A DNA stretch of 64,000 bases from Mytilus trossulus (taxonomy: Eukaryota; Mollusca; Bivalvia; Mytilida; Mytilidae): assembly GCF_036588685.1 (NCBI RefSeq), contig NW_026963311.1, positions 310,001-374,000 of the forward strand. The letters run 5' to 3'. The notes below the pieces were generated by a model. The model worked only from the letters and a program-made list of their open reading frames with translations, was not told where the DNA came from and did no database searches. Below, in pieces: positions 1-15,000 of this stretch. Numbering within the stretch: the first letter of the stretch is position 1; each line of letters opens with the position of its first letter. A program made the position numbers and the translations under genes.

Positions 1-14
1 CTTGTCAAATTTAC

Positions 15-86
15 CTTCTGAATAGGAGTTTCTGTTGTTTTTTTGTTGATGACCGAATCATATCTATTAGCAAACAATGGACCAAC
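15..86 (-). CDS. Gene A exon 17: plexin GAP region continued (last exon in window)
   Basis: Phase 0/0, 72 bases: VGPLFANRYDSVINKKTT then ETPIQK, between a cag acceptor and the donor GTAAAT at 14-9. Position and phase fit the variable stretch of plexins between the DYRTY block and the INNKxFLLTF block. Homology of this piece alone is weak; the call rests on splice phase. The gene continues to the left of base 1. Confidence 0.7.
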
Positions 87-3000
87 CTGCAAAATGAAGT
101 AAAAATCTATAGAACGTAAAAATGTGAGAAATGATTGATTGAGATTAAATGGAAATGATACAAAAAAAAAAAAAAAAAAAAAGGGTAGGCCTTGATCATT
201 CCAAAATTTTCCTGTCGTTTAAATTTTTTTTTGATTAAACCATCAAAAGGGTGGGAGTTTCTACGCCATTTGCCAATTTTGTTGAAAATCACTGTTGCAT
301 TTTATGTATATGGTATATTGATTATGACTAATTTTGGAGTACCCATAAAATGACGACCGAAAGATCTAACAGATATATTGTTTCTTTTGCACGTTCTTAA
401 TTTTAGATATCTTTTGTGACTGCTAAAATGTGTAGTAGAAACGTATTGTTAAATATATCTAGTTAAAAACTCGCGAATAATTCTATAATTCTTGCCAGTT
501 AGGATAATTTTTTTAATATTTAGGTAAAAAGTATATGGTCCTAACAATAAACTAAGTGAATTTTATAAAGAAAACCAGTAATATTCAGAATGGGACTATT
601 ACAGAATTTACCCTTGGGGAGAATTTACATATCAACATAAACTACACCTGTCATTGGACGAGCAGACAGAATGTTTGACAATCTGACACTATCTAAGTTA
701 TATCTTTGTGCTAATTCAAGTTTTATGTTAGTATATGCATGTACTATGATAGATTTTCAGATCATATCTTTTAGACTATTGCCGTTTAAATTTGAAAACA
801 AAAGATAAACAGTTACGTTTAACCTATATTAACCAATAGCTTTTAAATATACTAAAACCTTATAACTTCACTATTTAATCTATTTATTTTGTTCCATTCA
901 ATCATTTTTATCAAACCTTTCAGGACTATTTAAATGTAAAAAGTCATTCCAAAATCTCTCAGCACTTACTTTTTCAAACGCATTTTTTGTACAAAGGTTA
1001 ATTTTCAAACTATTGTTCCATTATTTTGAAAGCTTGAAAATTCGTTATTCCTTTCAATTGTTTGAGAAGTTTTTGTTTTGTTTTGCTCTTAGCTCTTTCT
1101 ATATGATTGTTACAGTATGTTTTAATGTTGTGCTGCTACACTACTCTGCCAGATAAAGGGAGCTATCAGCTATCAGCAATCACAAAGAGTTTACACAAGG
1201 CCAAGATCTTAATGTTTCTGTAGCAAAGTGAGAAACCTATAATTTAGTGGTTATCGTTGGTTAGTGTTTGTCCTATTTATTTGTCAAGTGTTGTTTTAGC
1301 ATAAAGCAGGCAGTTGCTTGTCTCTTTCGAATTAATTCACATTGTGTCATACCGAAGCCAATCAAAACGGTATCGTATTTCTTCATTGGTAAAAACCAAC
1401 CATGACCTTTAGTTGTTTACATACATGTACGCTTCCTATGGTCTCATATGGATAGTTATCTCATTGACAATGATACCAAAATAGATACTAATACTGTAGT
1501 TGTGTTTCCTACAGCTTAATTATCGAGAAAAGTGCCAACAGGTCACAAGTCTAATAACAATAATCTAGATCTGAATCGATATCGTATGACTCAATTCGTA
1601 TCGCATGATTCAGCAGAGGAATATATCTGTACGTGGCACACTCTAACTACAGCCATCTACATTCTCGGCTAATATTTTTCAATTAGAATATCAGACAAGT
1701 ACAATTGTTTAATAATGAAAAGTATCTTACTCAAAGAAAAGTCTCATATTTCCAAGTAGTACAATCGACAACACTGAAGAAAAATAAGCTCTGAAATGTA
1801 TATGATTGAGATTGATTATATAAACACACTCATAATAATAGTTTACATACAAACACTAATGAACACTACACAATTAAAAACGTTACATGAAAAACTCGGT
1901 TGTTAAAGTACACTTAAAAAAAAGTATAATGAAACAACATGATATGGATTTTTGTACTAATACATGATCAGTATGTTGATTATATCTAATTTCCATTATT
2001 AGAATATATTTAATCATTAGAACTGTAAATTTACGCTTTTCACTCTTTTATCACTACCAAGATATGAAAAATTCATTGGTTGAACTTGTAGTGTGTATTT
2101 GTAATGTACATTTCAATATTATAACAAAGACTTATCCTTTTTACTTTTCTTGCATTGTAAGCATATTTGGTCGGTCTAATGTTTTGATGAGTGACATCAG
2201 GAAACTCTTATTCGTCAACAATGTTTCAATTTTTTCCAGAGCACTTTTAATCATGTTTTTTCTGTCATCCGTTATCTGAAATGACAACAAATTGTTTTCA
2301 GTTTCAACAATTGCCGGTACAAAATATTTGTTTGATTATTTCGAGACTGAAAATAAGCCGCCTCTTCATATGTATGAAATATCTGTTGACTATTAAAACA
2401 GTAACACATGTACGTCGTAACATCATAATGAACAGTTTGGTATTAGATGATTACTCTTATAAAGGTATTCTCATCAAATCATGTTTTCAGGACCCTAACT
2501 GAGTCAACCGTATCATGTAGTAGAAATTAATAAGAAATGGCATAGCATGAATTTGTTAGCACAGTTCAAATCTTTGGATAAACCATAAAACAGTATTACA
2601 ATCTATCTATACTATTAAATGAGAAGACATAATTTTGTGTGTCGCTTCTCTTTCTTCCACACCAAATTAATCGTCATGCCTCTGTGCCCTATAGGTACCA
2701 TTGATAGTCGCATTTGTCATCCTCGCTTATGATTATTACGTTTGGGTTATTTGAGAGGAAAACGAAAATAAATGTGTTTTGATATTGTTTCCGTCATCGG
2801 ACTGACTTTTAAGACTTAGACAGGCAAGACTGCCCTGTAGGACTGTTTGAAATTACTCAGAATTGTGGTAATTTTAAACCATCCTAATCGGAAGTCTTGT
2901 AATATTCCAAGAAATGTTTTTTAATTGGACTGTCCGATCGCAAACTGATAAAATAAATGTTTAATCCAATATATAGAATGTGACCTTTTTTATACATCCA

Positions 3001-6000
3001 TTACGTATATAAAAAATATGTATTTTCAGTTACCGGACCAACTCTACCATTAGACCAATCAACTGAATAAATGTATAGTTCTGTCATTAAAAAAAAGAAG
3101 ATGCGGTACACGGATTGCCAATGAGACAACTCTTCACATAAAACCAAATGACACAGAAACGAGCAACTATAATATATAGTTGTTAATGGCCTTCCAAATA
3201 CATTTCGATCCCTAACATCACTGAAGAGACATAAATTGTCGAAATCCGGATATGGTGTAAAAATTTAACACCCCATGTTGTGGTTTACCATCTTTGCCGC
3301 AAGTTTATTGTTTTCTACATGGTATTAAATTAATACAAAGAGATATATGATTTTGTTACACCTTGTGATCAATTTGGCAATCGTCACTGGTTGTCAGAAG
3401 GGTTCATTTTTTTTTTTTTTTCGAAAGTGTTGTTTGTGCTGTTTAAACCATTCTACAACGAAATTTGTTTCATGAACATATAAAAAAAATTGCGGTTTTT
3501 AACCTACGCAATCATAGATTTGAACGCTGTTTCCAATGTATACTTGTACTTGTGCTGCCCTTCAATGAACAAAGCCCATACAAAAATCATGTTTATTGTT
3601 TATATTGGAATTTACTTCCTTAAAAATATACTAGATTTGAACAACTAACATCCGATTGTGATTAAACCAGGAATGGTATTAAGAGAAGAACTAATTAAAC
3701 AGTATGTTTCCCAGCAGACCCCTGAAATTCTCCCGAAATAAAATCTTTCACAAAAAATAATCCTTTTTTAAAAACAGTTTATATTCATGCTTTCAACCAA
3801 CCCCTAAATTCCCGCGATTTCTGGGGTGTATTCTAGTACTTATAAAGCCGCCATGGTTTAAAAACGACTAATAAAAGATTGCAACTTTATATGTTATAAA
3901 TATAGGACAATTGTGTTTTTAAAAACAATACTCCATTCCAGGCTCTTTTGTTTTCCACATGATTAATATTACCAATAGTTTACAAGCTTCGGGTCGAATC
4001 CGATACTGATGCAAATATTATATGACACGTGTAGTTTCCTGGTTGTAGTTATCTTCTATGAATTCCCCTCTTTCAGAAGAACCTCAGCTGGATTATTTCA
4101 TTTGGTTTCTTTTTTACATTATAATACATTATTTAACAAGTGTTGTATCTTCCTTCTCTTTTTATTTTGTTTAATTAGTTGAAAAATTCTATTTAATTTA
4201 CATTAATTTATCCTAAGTAGGAAAACGAGGACGAGTTCAAACAGAAAGATTTTAAAGGAGAGAAAACTTTTCACCTGACATCTCAGCATGAATTTATCTG
4301 ATAATAATATGAAAACTTAAAATCCAGGCTAAAAATAAGACTTTAGTACTTTAATTCAGTAAATCAAATCGGATGTCGCGAGTATATTCTAGTTATTACA
4401 TGTATATATAATACCGGTTTCCATTTCTTAATTTTTTTTATTCAATTCTGCCTGCAAAAACTGAAGTTTGAAATTAACCAAAAGACAAAATATGAATTCG
4501 ATGTTTCTCCAACTTGACAATAATAGCATTCAAAATGGATTAAAATGTATTGGTATTCAAATGTAATTTTGATCACGTTTGACTTGTAAACATAGGAATA
4601 AAATGAATTAACATTTATAATCACCAAGACTATTTTAAAAGTGGAAGTCAGCATGATATGTTTATGGCTAATAGTATGTTCATGAATTTTGTAAATCTAA
4701 AGTCATATCAATTATGTCAAAATGAGATCGTCGAACACTGATCAATCACAAAACGGAAACGTCACAGTTCTCTCAAAAGTATTATGTCTTTTCTCTTTTT
4801 CCGTTGGGGAATCTAATCCAATTATTATATTTTTGTAAACCTATTTTTTTTTCTTGCGATGTATAATTGTTGTTTCAAAACATGTCGCTCAGATTTTTTT
4901 TTGTACGACTTATCTCTCAGGACGATTTTTGTTTATGAGATCCCCTTTACAACCGTTTAAGATAGCGACACATTTATTTTTCCAATTTGCCCGTTATATC
5001 TTCAGAATGTAAGGTTCTGTTTTTTCCCGCAACTTTACGAAAACTCCATATGAGAGTTATTTCCTCTTATGTACTTGAAATAAGTGATATATGCTTTTGA
5101 AATTGTAGACCAGAAGTGAAAGAGACATAGAATGTTTTGATTTGAAGTCCATGGTCCACTAAAAGATTAACGAGGTCAAATTCAAAAGTCAGAATCATGT
5201 TCATGGTCGAAATTTGCTTTTGCACACTTGAAGCCTTATAAAATACTAGTTTCTACAAAATATCTGTTACTAGATTGTTAGATACGAAATGTCGTAACAC
5301 AAACATTTTGTTTGAACGGGTACATTAAAAGGGAGTTGTTCTCCTTCTCATATTTCCAACTAGCTGTCTGGTGACATAACTAACTAACCATATATAGTAG
5401 AGACCTAGGGTCTTTTGACTTTAGATCCTTACTTTCTGCCCTTGTTCTATTAAGGTCAAAGTCATAGGTAAATTTGACGTTCTATTTTTGCTTTGACTGT
5501 ATACAAAAGTCATGTAGTTATACATTTTAGCGTAATGGAACTTTTTGCATTATTTTGCAAGTTATATAATCTTGAATATTCCATCCAGATGTGACCTTGT
5601 GTGAACCCGAAGTAGCTCTTTTTTGTACTCATTTAATAAAAAAAATGCACAGAAACATATATTTTTGGAATCAGTGCCAACAATAAAATCACACCGGAAA
5701 TAACAATTTGTGAACCGGAACTAACGAATTATCTCCCTTATTTCAAATAAAATGTACAGAAATCATATGTTTTTCGAACCAGCGTACATTAAGCTTTCAT
5801 GAGACACTAGAAATGGCAGGTTTAACACGATTTTAATATTCAGTTAGCATATTTAAAAGTTATTAGATGGAAAGTCCTTCAATTGTTTTCTGAACAACTT
5901 GTTTTTTTAATTTAATTATGAAACAAAAACAAAAATATTGATTTGTATTAGAATACCTGTTTAACACTTATTGTGTTATTTTATATATATATATATTATA

Positions 6001-9000
6001 TATGTATTTTTTAAATGAATATTGAAATCATGGTTCACCATTAAAAAACACTACGCACACTTCAAGTTAGTAAGCTGTAATAAAAACAGCTTGTTTATAG
6101 AAAATATTCATGTATGAAAACAAAATAATACATGCAGCAAGAAGTTACCTTTAAATCCTGAAGTAAATGATTGGCTCTTATATCTTCGTTTGGAAAGAGC
6201 TGGTGAAGAATATACGTCTGGTAGTCACGAAATGGTACGCTTGAAGTAACCAGATCAGATTTAAAAATTTTGATATATATCTGAGCATCAGCAAATTCTT
6301 AAAAAAAACATGTATAATATGACAATATAGTAATTTTGTAGTTTGTTTTAATAATAAATAATATAGATGAAGCAAATGGAATCTCGATTAGAACATGATT
6401 CTTAATAAGAGGAAGAACAAAGACGGAAGATACCAAAATGAGAATAAAAAGTCGAAAAGAGACCGATAAATTGGTAGGGAAAAAATTCACAAAAAAAAAT
6501 CAAACTAGAGGCTCCCCAGAGCCTGTGCCACTCACTTGATTCTACTTTGGGTTTTTGAAATCATGTAAAAATAGATTAAAACAATAACAGATACCCTTAT
6601 AAAAATCGAGGCCAAATTTGGTTTTATATTGTCCCCATAATTTAATGAAAAGCAGAATTTTGTAGAGTAAACAGAAATGTCCAATAAATTCCTCGAAATT
6701 GTAGACAATAATTTGAAATGGATAATGACAAATCAGTTACATGTACAAATGAAAACACTTGGTCAGCCCCTCAAAAGAAAAATTTCTACCCTGTTTGGTT
6801 TTATACCAATCAGTGGTTCTTCAAAAGATGACTTTTTTTTGTATTTCAGAAAGGGTCCAATACAACACTTTGCGGGAAAATTTGCCATTTGGCAAATCTG
6901 ACTTTGTTGTTTTACAATATATAAAAAAAAAAAAATTTTTGGCCAGGTGATACAAAATTAAAAAAAAATTAAATTTTCCCATACGTCTCAACATATCACT
7001 TTTTGTCACCACAGCTGATCAAAAATACATTTTCCATGGGAAATTTGAAAATTGCCTAGAAGTTTCCATGGGAAAATTTAAAGTTCCCATCGGAAAAATT
7101 ACTTTTCCAATGGAAATTTTGATATTCCTATTGGAATTTTACAGTTCCCATGGTGAAGGAAGATTACTAAAAATTCCAATGAGAATTTAACTTTTCCGAT
7201 GGGAACATGTTATCTTCCCATGGGAACAATTTTTCATCCCATGACAAATGGATAAAAATGTCTTTTTGTCCAGTGTTTTCACAGTATTTTGCTATTTGTC
7301 CGGACAAAAATATAAAGATGAAGATATATCATCTTGTTTTAAGGGGAGATACTTAAAGGCTTAGTAGTTATGAGAAATATTGTCTAACATCGTTTTATGA
7401 AATGTAGAATGCAGTAGCAAAAATTCCCTCACATGCATACATTGAGAATTTGACCTTTTAATTTATTGCAAAGTTACTTATTTGGTTATTATAAACTCAA
7501 GATAAAACGTTCTTGAAAATGGTAGTAAAGCAACAAAAAAAACAAAAAACATATTTTTTTTTACTGGCTGTTCTATGGAATAAACCGATTTCCTGTTGAT
7601 ACAAGCAGCTTGTCAAATGAGAAAAAATAAAGAATATATCAACATCCCAGTATTGATATGTAGCAAATACACTTTTGATTTAAAGTTACAAATAGTCTTG
7701 GCAAACAATTGTGCAAATTATTTCCATGCATTCCCTACATGGAAAACAAATCAAATTGCAAATGGATATACTACAAAGTATACATTCTTTTCACCATACA
7801 TGGTAAGTTATCATATGGGGGTAGTTAGGAGTTACTTCCCTTTCAAAACAAAAAGATAGCACAACCCTTTATAAAAAAAAACCCAGTGTTGAGGAAAACT
7901 GAAAGGCCAACGCAGACGAAGAAATTGATGATGAAAGGTTAAATTTTACATTTCAAAAACCTAATTTAAAGCTAACAAGTTGTTGTGGTTGGCATTAAGG
8001 AGTGACTTCCCTCTCAAAACAAAAAAGAAATCTGAAAGGTTTGAACAGATGACGAAATTGATACATGTAATGATTGATTGAAATAAATTCATTAAACAAA
8101 TTTGAAGCTAAAAAATTGTTATTTTGGGCATTTGTTTTCTGTATAGAGAAATGGAAGTAGACTCTTATTAATACTGAATTAGTATTAAATACTTTAAAAT
8201 CACTTTGCTTGTCAAAATACCTCAGGTGAAGATAGTAGGTAAGATCAGTTCGGTACACGGTGTGCTAGTGACCTAATACGATATATATGGGGTCAGTTAT
8301 TTCCATATATATCGTATTAGGTCACTAACACACAATGAAACTAAGAAAATTGAGAATTGAAATACAAATTACATACCAGAGACGAATAGTAACATATATG
8401 GTGTAGTACAACATGCATAACATTTTATTTGATGTCACCAATTGTACAGGTGTATTACGAAACAATAGCTAATAAAAATTAATATACCAACAAAGACTTT
8501 TTTTGTATGTTTATCCAAACTGAACCACTACTAGATAAGGGGATTGACACGCTCAAATTTACAAAATTGTGATTCAGAGAACCAATGCACCAACAAAAAA
8601 AATTGCAACAATACAGGCTCATGATTTTTTTTTAGTTGTTAATGGCTTTGAACTAGCTGTCAAATAACTGCGAGTACTCTCAGGTCTGTTCATTGTGTCT
8701 TTTTGTGTCGGGATGTATAATACCCGGCCACGTCCACTTTTATTTTTTGTCTATCTGATGAGTTAAGCCTTTTTCAACTGATTTTTATAGATCGTTCTTA
8801 TGTTGTACTGTAATACCACTGTCCCAGGTTAGGGGAGGGTTGGGATCCCGCTAACATGTTTAACCCCGCCACATTATTTATGTATGTGCCCGTCCCATGT
8901 CAGGAGCCTGTAATTCAGTGGTTGTCGTTTGTTTATGTGTTACATATTTGTTTTTCGTTCATTTTTTTTTACATAAATAAGGCCGTTAGTTTTCTCGTTT

Positions 9001-12000
9001 GAAATGTTTTACATTGTTTTATCGGGGCCTTTGACAGCTGACTATATGCGGTATGGGCTTTGCTCATTGTTGAAGGCCGTACGGTGACCTATAATTGTTA
9101 ATGTTTGTGTCATTTTGGTCTTTTGTGGATAGTTGTCTCATTGGAAATCATACCACATCTTCTTTTTTATATTGTAGTATTTTTAAGCATTCAAATGAAA
9201 TGAAAAATAGGATTATTTTTAAGAATAAAAAGAAAAAGCAAGTCTGCTAAAAAATTATTGATATTTCAATAAAAGAATTATTGTGTGCTCATTGTAAACT
9301 AGAACGAAAATGTTTATAGATGTCTCTGCGTCAAGAGTCACACATCACTTCTGAATACTAAAAGTCAACGATGTAACGATAAGACATTATTATTTAATCG
9401 AAAGTGATCGAGATGCGCTAATTGCATGATATAAATTCTCAAAATTTTTCAAAGCACGTTAAAGTTAATTTAAGAGACATACATTGTATATAACATGATA
9501 AATTATACTCTGTTAACAGAGGCGGATCCAGGGGATGGTTCCGGGTGTTGGAAACCTTATTTTGGACGATCAATGCATTAAAATGTTGAACCCCCTCCTT
9601 TTATTCTGTGTTTAAACCCCCCTTTAGAAAATGGCTGAATCCGCCCCTTATTAATATGCATCCTTCTTTAAAAGTCTATTTTCTTAAATTCAACTGTATC
9701 ACGGGAGCACTGCCTAAAAAAATCTTTCAAAAAGAAAATTTTAATTTCCATCTTTGAAACTTTTATATCAGATAAATTTGGCCACACGGCAAAAAATACT
9801 ACAGTAAACATTGGTTACGCTCGACATATTCCGATGTAAGACACGTGTCATAACAATGTTATTAATAGACAGTTTGCACGCATCAGCGCACACAGGTTTG
9901 TGAATGTCGAATAGGCTAGTTGATTTGAAGAAAGTTACCGAAAACCACGCCTACTTAAAACTAATACCCAATCAACCGCCTTTGATAGAAACATATTAAA
10001 TAAAACATTGATAAGATTACAGAGATTTTATACATCATTTTCACCTACTTAGTGAGGAAAATTTTTTAAAATTTGAAATTAAAACTATTTCGTTTTGTTC
10101 TCTATTCCTGAAAATACTATGTATTATAGTAATCTCAGTCTTTTCTTACAAAAAATTACCATCAATTATTTTTAATTAGAAAATCAAATAGTTCTTCCAC
10201 CTGTATACAATCGGGAAACTAATTCATTTGATAGTCTTTGATCTAGATGACGACAATGCCCCTTACATTCAAATTTCAAATAGTGTATGATGAGCTTGGC
10301 AAATACCCATCCTCTAACAAGTGCGAATGATACATTTCAAGAAAAGACTTCTTAATGAAAACAAAGTAAAATTTGTATTGAATTATACAAACTTGTGTTT
10401 TCAATAACGGAATAAAAAACTGTGGTCTTTTCTGGAGAGTTGTCTCATTGTCAATCATACCGCAACTTCTTTTTTATAAGTGGATATTATATATAAAAAT
10501 ATTTCTGATGATTGCGGTATGATTATGACCAATATATGGAATATACAGTTTGCTGATAAATGGGTGTCAAAATGTATTGAGCCAAAACCAGTTTCAATAA
10601 GAATGCTTTATTTTTGATGCAGAATCCAATAAGACTTTATGTTATCGTTTTAAAAAAAAAGATTACAATTTGAAAACTTTCATTTTTACCTTAAAAATTC
10701 ATTTATATATTACATGTATGCAAATATATAGATATGGGTATCCTCATTTGCCGATTGCGCCTGAAAGGTGGCAGGGTTTACAGAGAGAAGACAGAATCCG
10801 TTGTCTATGTGACTCAAACGACATTGGTGACGACTGGCAAGTACCATTACATTGTGAATTGTGGAACATTTAGAATAGAAAGAAAAAATTTCCTACCGAA
10901 CTACTGTTTTGATCAACTCATCAAATATTGCATCTTCGCTAGCCAAGGGTTACAATCCACTCCTGTTCTCTTCAGCCATGACAGACTGAGCTAACATTTC
11001 GGAGAAACAAGGTAAGGATTTTTATTAACTGCAGTAGAAACTCGCTGCATTCAATCAAAACGCACCTATAACATGATCACGTGTAGATGTTGACAGTTTT
11101 TGTAAACATTTGCGACGTGTGTATTGTGCAACAAGTCTTTACATACGACTATATTTAGTGACAAAATGAATGCTTTTAATCAACTAATAGATGTCCTGTG
11201 TATGTTTCATGCACAAATGCATGAATGTTAACGTATATTTTTGTTTCCGGCTTTACCAAGTGTGTAGAATCTAAAACCGCTACCGTCTTTTTACCTCCTA
11301 ATTGAAGAGTTCAAGTGCTTCCATTGGTGAAGAATAATGTATTCGGAATGGGCGTGACTTTAATTTTCCGATAGATGGCGCAACATTGATATCACAAATG
11401 ATAACTCAATCCGCCAAGGGTGGAGAGAACTGGAATGAATCGTAACCCTTGGCTAGCGAAGATGCAAATATTGTAATATGAGAAAAAATATGTAAATGTA
11501 TCATAGTTATAAATGTGGAAGTCAGTCCCCCAAGTTAATGTAATTGTATCGTTCACACATGCATGTACTTCTTGTAAATACATGTAGTTATGTTTATGTA
11601 TGTTCTCGATAACTAGTAATTGAAGTTTTATGAGAAATAAAGGTTTCCAATTCCTAATAAACTATAAATAACACGAAGACAGTATACGCGTAAAATACAA
11701 ATGCATATAATACCATAAAGTATTAAATCCTCGCCCGTCTCTGTAATCACTTTGATATTTACCTGAGAGATCACCAAAAAAAATGTAACAAGACTTTCAA
11801 AGCTGTTTGCGAAAAATGAAACAAATAAAAGATTATGTGAAGACGAGTAACACACTGTTGTAGGAAATTTTACCAAATGCATGAAATTGACTGTATAAAA
11901 AAAATCAATACACATGTTGTTTCGTGAAAAACACGCATATCGAGTTTCGTAGTTGAAAAAGAATGAGTATGTTAATAAACAATTATGATGTTAATTTGGT

Positions 12001-15000
12001 AAATTCAAGGATTATAACTACATTGTAGCAATCAATCTGAAACACGACTCGTGAATTCCCATGTACATTGTATATAATAGATAAAAACAGATTTATAACT
12101 TTTATTCTTATATTAAATTCTGAATACAACGGCATGGCTCTGATAATTGGCAGTTCAGAGAACAATATTACATGAAATGTACAATGTTATTCATCGTGAA
12201 CAAAGGTGAGATTATATTCAAATTGTAAAATCAGCCGGTGGACGTTAGAGTCTCTACCAATCATTCAATGATAATAAAAGACTTAATTTGAACGTATCAG
12301 ATTGATATGAATACTTTAATTTATTGTAAATACATATTTTTTTATCAAATGAAACTGCACCAGACATGGCTATTAGTAACCGACAGTTCATTGCAATATT
12401 TCATAGCTCTTTTTACAAATAATGAAAAAATGATAAAGGAAAAATTAATGTTCTCTTTGCGAACATTAATTTTCCCATTGGAAGAATAAATCTTTCCAAG
12501 GGAAAAAAGTGTTCCCATCGGAAGAAAAAATAAATTTCCTTTGGGAACAAAAAAAATTGAGAATTATCCCTCGGAAAAAAGTATTTACTAATGTTCCCAT
12601 GGGAAATTGTAGTTCCAATGGGAACTTCCAATATTTCCATTGGATTTTTTTAATTTCCAATGGGAAATGTTCTTTTAATCAGCTGTGGTCACAACATTGA
12701 CAACGGTGACATGTTTCAACATATAAGAAATTTAATTTCTTTAATTATCTATCACTTGGCCAAACAAATTTGTTATCTTGTAAAACAGCAAAGTCAGATT
12801 AGCCAATTCTGGAATGGCAAATTTTTCCGGCACAGTGTTCATCGTGACCATTCGTTTTTGATGCGTTTTGTTATTTGATTTTGCCATGTGATTATGGACT
12901 TTTCGAATTGATTTTCCTCTAAGTTCAGTATTTTTGTGATTTTACTTTTTTCTAAGTACCCACAGACGGCCATCAAGTCATACGGATTACTCCAGCTATT
13001 TTTTTATTTCATTCCACAAAGAGGTTCTCTAACAAAGGAAATTTGTATAATTTTTATGTATTGTCCGTAAGGTCCTATACTAAACGGCGACCCCCGCTGG
13101 CGGCCATCTTGGATGATGGATCTAGTTTAAAAGAACACTTGGTCAACACCTCATAAAGAACAATCATGAACTGTTTTATTTTATTCATTTAGTGTTTCTC
13201 AAATAGGAGACATGTATATATAATTCGCATAGGGTACTATGTTAAAGTAGGCCCCTTCTGGTAGCCACCTTGGATAATGAATCGGCTTTAAAGTAACAAA
13301 AATTGATCAGCACCTCATTAGGAACATTTATGCTATGTTTTGTGCCACTTAATTCAGTGATACTCTAAACAAAGTCATTTGAATGTATTATCCATAGGGT
13401 TCTATGTTAAACGAAGTCCCCGTTGGTGGCTATCTTGTATGATTGATCGCCAAAAAAGTTACAACACTTGGTCAACACCAAATAAGGAACATTCCTGTCA
13501 TGTTTTTTTTGGTTTCATTTAGTGGTTCTAATTAAGGAGACAATTTCACGTATTACCAATAGGGTCTTATAATAAACTAAGTACCCCTATGGCGGCAATC
13601 TTGGACGATGAATCGGCTGCAAAATAATAACACTTAGTCAGCCCCCTATAAGAAACATTCATGCTATAATTGTTTTCATTCTATATAGTGGTTTTCTTAA
13701 ATAAAACATTTGTATGTATTGTCCATATGGTCCTTTGTTGACCGGATTCTCCCTCTACCTGCCATTTTGGGCGATAGATAAGCAACAAAAAAAAAGTAAC
13801 AACACTTACATGTAGTCAGCATCTTATAAGAAACATTCATGCAACATTTGGTTTCATTCGATTCCGTGGTTTTCTTGAAGAAGATAAAAATGTAAAATAA
13901 GTTAACGAAGTCTATAACGACGGACGAAGCCGCAGTCGACGACGAAGGACGACGAATGCGAAGTGGCCATCTGTGAAAAAGATATTTAATAACAGTTATC
14001 CAAACTCATGATTCTGCCCGTGACTCTTTCTGACGGATGGCTTCAACTTTATCAGTATCTAGGACATTTATATTTGGCTACATGTTTATGTGTATGTCTT
14101 CTTTTACCAAAAAGAATTTTGTATACGAGAAAGGGTTGGTAGAATTTTTTTTATTTTTTTTTATTGACTGATAAATATTTCATGTTCGTATTAATGTGAT
14201 GTGAATATGTAAATTCCATCACTTCAATGGGTATATTACGACATTTTTCCGAGCTTTTTATATATATTGACACTCTAATTGTTGTGAGTGGATAAATATC
14301 ATATTACCCGAAATATAGTGGTGGAATATGTTTCTCTAATTATTTTTAGACAATGTCAAAACAAGTTTATATTTTCTCGTCAAAATTTGCAGAAAGAAGT
14401 GGTCTTCATAAAGACAACAGTAGTATACCACCATTCGAAAGTCATAAAGCGATTGAGAGAAAAAAAATCCGAGCCACAAACCAAAACCGAGGTATACACA
14501 TCAAGAGGAAAACAACAAAACGATTGAAACACTGAAAAAGTAAAATCACAAAAATACTGAACTTAGAGGAAAATCAATTCGGAAAGTCCATTATCACATG
14601 GCAAAATCAAATAACAAAACGCATCAAAAAACGAATGGACAAGAACTGTCATATCCTGACTTGATACAGGCATTTTCAAATGTAGAAAATGAAGTGCAAC
14701 ATAAAAACAAAAATCGAAATATGTGATCATCAGACATTTTTTTCATGACGTCACAATTCAGAAAAAGTCAAGAAAATTTGAGGAAACAGTTGAAATTTCG
14801 ACACATCATTTGCCGCGAACAAGTTTTCTCTTGAGAGGAGAAATATTGTTCTGACATCGATCGAGACAAGTGAAATAGCATGGAAATTACAGAAAGAAAT
14901 AGTCACCTTCTCTGCTAGCTTCTCGTATCATTTCTTCACGTGTCATAAGTTCGATTTTGAATTCTTTGATAGTTCTCTTTTTCTTCTTCCGTATAATAGT

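Larger units (their letters stand above)
87..6148 (-). other. Gene A intron 16 (6.1 kb)
   Basis: Intron between the two plexin GAP exons. It holds a poly-A run (162-182), eroded interspersed repeats, a possible Helitron-like fragment near 2602 and a degenerate copy of the TAGGTCTTTCCA repeat (about 4980-5815). I see no further exon on either strand. Confidence 0.7.
6298..14906 (-). other. Gene A intron 15 (8.6 kb)
   Basis: Separates the transmembrane exon from the cytoplasmic GAP exons. Nearly filled with repeats (listed separately). I found no exon in it; open frames at 7596-7859 and 11628-11915 have no splice context or domain signal. Confidence 0.7.

Noticed and set aside
7596-8258. Two 87-codon open frames
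   Set aside because: Both have composition expected of AT-rich intron sequence; no family signature, and they lie in gene A intron 15.
11628-11915. 95-codon minus-strand open frame, one of the longer single frames in the window
   Set aside because: Hydrophobic AT-driven translation, no recognisable domain, and no splice sites that fit gene A phases.
12413-12700. Overlapping open frames on both strands (60-75 codons)
   Set aside because: They are translations of the near-palindromic repeat, which by symmetry opens frames on both strands; no homology or splice context.
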